Of a stretch of 64,000 nucleotides of DNA, positions 59,948 through 64,000 are shown piece after piece. The stretch lies in NCBI RefSeq assembly GCF_033568475.1, contig NC_133121.1:4030001-4094000 (forward strand), in the 5' to 3' direction. The notes beneath the pieces are model-generated. The model searched no databases. It had not been told where the DNA came from and worked only from the letters and a program-made list of their open reading frames with translations. Numbering within the stretch: position 1 is the stretch's first letter; every line of letters begins with the position of its first letter. Origin of the DNA: Henckelia pumila. Lineage: Eukaryota; Streptophyta; Magnoliopsida; Lamiales; Gesneriaceae. The position numbers and the translations under genes were made by a program.

Positions 59948-62220
59948 ATGTTATGGATGATACGATTATTTGGTAGGTGGACGATAAATATCTGTACTCA
60001 TGTGATAACAAAGATAACAAGGTGCATGGATGGGTAAGCAGTGAGCTTGGAGCGGGGATGTGGATGATAACGCCCAGCAACGAGTTCAAAACGGGTGGCC
60101 CTTTGAAGCAAGATCTCACCTCTCACGTTGGCCCCACTATGCTCTCCGTATGTTGTTAAAATCATACAACTTTTTATTAAATTTTTAGATTTTCAGTGTG
60201 TTATATATGTTTTTCACGCGCCGCGTACATGTATTAAATTTATATATGATGGAAATTTAGAAGTATTTTATAATTTAATGTGTAGATGTTTATTAGCACA
60301 CACTATGCGGGGGAAGATCAAGCTCTCAAGTTTGAGGCGGACGAGTACTGGAAAAAGGTGTTCGGCCCTTTTCTGGTTTATTTCAACTCTGATGATGCTT
60401 CGGCCGAGGTGAATCCTTCGATACTTTGGGAGGATGCCAAACAAAAGGTGCGTAAAAATGTAGTTTTTGCAATAAGTTGAAGATTTTGCATGTTTATATA
60501 TTTTTGGAATATATATCAGGCGTCGGAGGAGGTTCGCCTTTGGCCGTATGATTTCCCCATCTCAGAACATTTCCTGAAATCCGATCAAAGGGGTGCCATA
60601 AGCGGCCAATTACATGTTTATGACAGGTTCTTTTTTTTTTTTAATTAGATAAATCTCTACAAATTAAAGATAAATTTTGAGCATGCATGCTAACAAATTA
60701 TATATATACAAATTAAATATATTTTAGGTACATAGATAAAGATGTACGGCCAGGAGCCGAGGCTTATGTTGGATTGGCGACCCCAGGAGAACCAGGGTCA
60801 TGGCAAAAAGAAAGCAAGGTTATAAATTAACTATATATATGTAATTTACTTGTTTAATTTTTTTAAAAAATCAATTCATTAAATATAATTTCTTTTTCAA
60901 GATTGAATATGTATTAATTTGGGTATCAGGGCTATCAATTTTGGACACAAGCAGACGATGATGGAAATTTCTGGATTAAGAATGTGGTGCCTGGAACATA
61001 CGGCCTCTTCGCATGGGTTCCCGGAACCATCGGAGACTACAAATATGATTGTAACATAACCATTCTTCCAGGTTTTTTTTTCCCCTGGAAAAGAAAATAT
61101 ATCGGTTTTCGATCGGTTCATTTTCAGTGGAGAAAATGTCACAAGCAGTCGATGGATCAGTTAACAAGTTTCGATTATACAATTTTAATATTGCAGGCTT
61201 TGATATTAAGCTGGACAATTTGGTCTTTAACCCCCCAAGGAAAGGTCCTACGATGTGGGAGATCGGGATCCCGGATCGTACGGCTGCTGAATTTTTCATT
61301 CCAGATCCAACTAACTATAAGATACACCTCTACGAAAATTACACAGAAAGGTGAGTACAGATACGATAATATTGTTGCTATATGACCCATTGTGCAGTCG
61401 CGCGGGCTTGGGCTCGAGTACATTACAAAGTACTTAATTACAACTCGTTGAATATCACACACTGCTAATGGTAGCTATTAACAGTGCTTCACAATTTACA
61501 GGTTTAGACAATATGGATTATGGTATCGCTACAAGGATTTATACCCCCTCGGTGATTTAAATTTTACCATCGGGAAAAGTGACTACAAGGAAGACTGGTT
61601 TTTCGCTCACGTCACAAGGTGTAATGTTCTTCATTAATTTTTGAGCATTTTATTCTCAGAATTTTGATAATATATAGTATATACTAATTAACACACTTAA
61701 TATATACTAATTATGCCGCAATATATATAATTCAGAAACGTGGGATATCGTGAATACGAGGCAACAACAAGGAGAATTTTGTTCGACCTCGAAAATGTCA
61801 AAAAGGGAGAAAACTACACTCTCCAATTGGCCCTTGCATCCGCTAATGGTGCAGAATTACAAGTACAAAAAAAAAATGATACAAAGTTTCTATATATGAA
61901 TAAGTTGTTATTTTCAGTTCTATCCATATTACTAATTAATATTTTTCAAGGTACGTTTCAATGATCGAGAATCAGATCCAGATTTTACAACAAACCTGAT
62001 CGGCAAAGACAATGGAGTCGCGAGGCACGGTATTCATGGATTATACCATCTTTATAGCATCGACGTCTCGGGCAGTCGACTAGTAGATGGCGAGAACACC
62101 ATATTTTTAACACAGGCGATAAACACGGGACCGTTCAAAGAAGTCATGTACGATTATATCCGTTTCGAAGGACCTGCGAGCGAGGCAGCCCCATATATCA
62201 GTGAAATAATAACTAATTAA
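57698..62220 (+). CDS. Rhamnogalacturonate lyase RGL-3 (PL4)
   Basis: Seventeen exons: 57698-57792, 57953-58006, 58115-58169, 58436-58557, 58673-58723, 58821-58934, 59343-59462, 59632-59767, 59977-60147, 60286-60447, 60520-60626, 60728-60818, 60930-61071, 61197-61350, 61502-61618, 61736-61862 and 61951-62220. The product is 695 residues. The N-terminus differs from RGL-1/2: a basic start and hydrophobic segment (WIRVVTQLFFVLGC) that could be a signal peptide or anchor, then two short exons (GDRTYERTRQIFYDF and QARQEITRGLQ...) in place of one. From VLMYNGIVSLTL on it is colinear with RGL-1/2, with FHYMAMSDVRQRVMPMP and VARHGIHGLYHLYSI conserved. The C-terminus is longer by 12 residues or so (SEAAPYISEIITN). 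Intron 6 must start with GC (58935-58936) to keep frame, and it carries a MITE. Otherwise intact. Confidence 0.88.
59017..59329. mobile_element. Mutator-like MITE in RGL-3 intron 6
   Basis: About 313 bp. The ends GGAAAAATTG and complement GGAAAAACTG pair, as do long inner arms ('tgcgatttcagtc' with its complement). The core has GACGTGGCACC and GTGCCACATCAGC. Flanks TTAAACCTA and TTAACCTAA are similar but not an exact 9-bp duplication. Same family as 41355-41656 and 575-815. Confidence 0.78.
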
Positions 62221-63519
62221 AAGGGTAATAAATATTGACATTTCAAGAAATTCAATGGGTGTACGTTTATAATAACTAATGAATTATCTATTAAACAAAA
62301 ATTCAATCAGAAAATTAATAATGAATTATCTCAAGCTGAATTTCTCACAAGGAAATGCGTGAAGAATACTGTTATTTCTAAGCCACTATATTATATACAT
62401 TTGAAGGGGAAAAAAAAGCTTTTAAATAGCCTTGTTACAACAAATTAAAGTCAAAATCATGAGAAATCTAAGGTACACAATATACAAGTTGCTACCTTTT
62501 TAATTTGTCCTAGTCTGCTGTCTCTATATTAACGTTCTTCCAATATTTATACTATCAATAAAATTGCAATTTTAGTTTTATAAGGTGAACAATTTTTGGA
62601 TTTAATTAGTCACGTTGTAACTTATCAAAATTTGATTTTTATCCAATAATTTGAAATTTTTTTGGCTTTGTTTTTTTTTCTTTTCTTTACCACTAATTTC
62701 ATAAAATATGATTTATTTGACACCGATATTCTTTTACATGACACATGTAAAATTTATACACACATTAAAATTCATCTACGGGAAAAATAAAGCTGAACGG
62801 CCCACAATACTCCAAAATGAGAGGAAAAAAATTTATTGTTTCCTTTTATTTTAATTTTAATTTTAATTTATGTAGATTTTAATGTCTGATATATGTTTTA
62901 TTCTTGTTATATGAGCCACGTAAGAGAGCATTGATGTCAAATAAATAATATTTAGAGATTTTAATAATGGTTTAAGACAAATAAAGGAAAAAAAAAATTC
63001 CAAGTTATCGGATTAGAACAAACTTTAACAAATACAACGCTAAAATCGAAGACATGACAATTTATAAGACTAAAATTACAAATTTCTATTTAATATTTTA
63101 ATAGCATTATTACCCACTTTAGACATTCTAATTCGTTGAGTGTAGACAAAGCAAAGGCAATTAAAATCAAATATTAGAATGCTAATTCTAAAAACCATAG
63201 GGGGAAAAAAAAGGAGAGATAAAATGAGGGTTTAGCTCCCATGTTCCCGAATGGGGGAATATCTTCTCCCTTTAACTCAATCCAATTTTGTGATATTAAT
63301 TTCATGCCATATTTATAAATCAGTAACCATTTTGAGATCATTCAAAATTTTATCTTAAAACTATCATAATCTTCAAGGAAATATTAGTTCTTTAAATAAA
63401 TTAGTCGAGTCAGAACCCACCAACTAAACTAGCTTTTTTCAGTAATTAATTAAACAGAAAGAAAGGCAAAAAAGAATAATTCTACTTTGGTTCAACCATT
63501 ATCAGTTGCACACACAAAA

Positions 63520-63745
63520 TAATAGTATGTTGGGAGCTCATTGAGAAAATGAAAACGCAAACGAAACATGATGTAATTCGGGTTGTATGATTAATGAAAA
63601 CCAATTCTTACCTAATATTTGGGTTTAATTTTAAATATATCGTTACTATATCTTCAATCATTTCCGGTAAAATGCAAAGCTTTCCCTTAGAATGAATCCC
63701 TTCATTCCATCTTTCCTCGACTCATGATTTATCTGCTTCCACTCA
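63520..63745. repeat. Copy of the RGL-2 upstream segment
   Basis: Aligns with 49060-49310 throughout, with small indels, in the same orientation as the RGL genes. Confidence 0.85.
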
Positions 63746-63849
63746 GGCCCGGACTGGCATGACGCGAATGAGTCCACCACCTCACGTCCAGGTCCAAAAA
63801 AGAGGCCAAAAAAAATTCATAAACTATTATTAGTGTATCTCATGTGCTA

Positions 63850-64000
63850 AAGATGACAATGAGTCGGGTATAAACCCGATCTCGCATCGAACCCGGCCCG
63901 GCGAAGCGGATCTAGACCTGGCCAAGCAAGTCCACATGTGGGCCTGAGGTGGGTCCCGGGTTTGTCTGAACCCGCCCTGCCAAAAATATATATATTAATA
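63850..64000 (+). repeat. Start of a hAT-like repeat (cut by window end)
   Basis: AAGATGACAATGAGTCGGGT resembles the left terminus of the hAT element at 16585 (TAGGAATAGCAATGAGTCGG). It is followed by the GC-rich 'aacccggcccggcg' interior typical of this repeat class. The right end is outside the window. Confidence 0.5.

Larger units (their letters stand above)
62221..64000. other. RGL-3 downstream region and window end
   Basis: AT-rich DNA without a gene. 63520-63745 repeats the segment at 49060-49310. From 63746 there is a GC-richer repeat (CAGGCCCGGACTGG start), and then another (63850-64000) that runs off the window. Confidence 0.6.

Overview
The window is nuclear DNA of a flowering plant, almost certainly a eudicot. 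It is AT-rich, its genes have many GT-AG introns, and the gene families (plant HMGA, TMN/TM9SF, LDAP-interacting protein, OCTOPUS-like, tandem rhamnogalacturonate lyases) and transposons (copia, CACTA, hAT, Mutator and Tourist MITEs, a tRNA-type SINE) are those of dicots. I cannot name the species.

Layout. 1-19.4 kb is a normal gene neighbourhood: a small OCTOPUS-like Cys/His-motif protein (1689-2231 +), an LDIP-like lipid-droplet membrane protein (4318-7248 -, 3 exons), a three-module ubiquitin-like protein (8583-9410 +), a TM9SF/TMN Golgi membrane protein (11384-15674 +, 7 exons) and an HMGA AT-hook protein (18404-19419 -, 2 exons). A SINE broken by a hAT element lies between the last two. 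19.4-42.4 kb has no intact host gene. It holds hAT remnants, a dispersed repeat, and a nest of about 12 kb between two CACTA-type ends (23987-35921). The nest contains a copia-type LTR element (26226-29700), a young non-autonomous LTR element carrying a PDS5-like host segment (31885-35314), and a last-exon fragment of a plastid pyruvate dehydrogenase E2 gene (25297-25401). To its right are a 0.67-kb tandem repeat and AT-rich DNA.

42.4-64 kb is a tandem cluster of three rhamnogalacturonate lyase (PL4) genes on the + strand: RGL-1 (43526-47511, 16 exons, 668 aa), RGL-2 (50617-55306, 16 exons, 670 aa) and RGL-3 (57698-62220, 17 exons, 695 aa). I reconstructed all three exon by exon and all three keep frame. 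RGL-1 and RGL-2 come from a recent duplication of more than 6 kb that includes flanking DNA. Each copy gives the empty site for insertions in the other: a solo LTR and a MITE at RGL-1, and a Tourist MITE in RGL-2. RGL-3 is older and needs a GC-AG intron. A stretch after RGL-3 matches the region upstream of RGL-2, which suggests that the array continues past the window.

The genes do not form a pathway, apart from the RGL cluster, whose products should all act on pectin in the cell wall. I found no wholly new system. The most unusual content is the nested-transposon block with two independent host-gene captures, and the insertion record that can be read from the RGL duplicates. All splice sites were placed by eye, and similarity statements come from memory of the families, not from searches.
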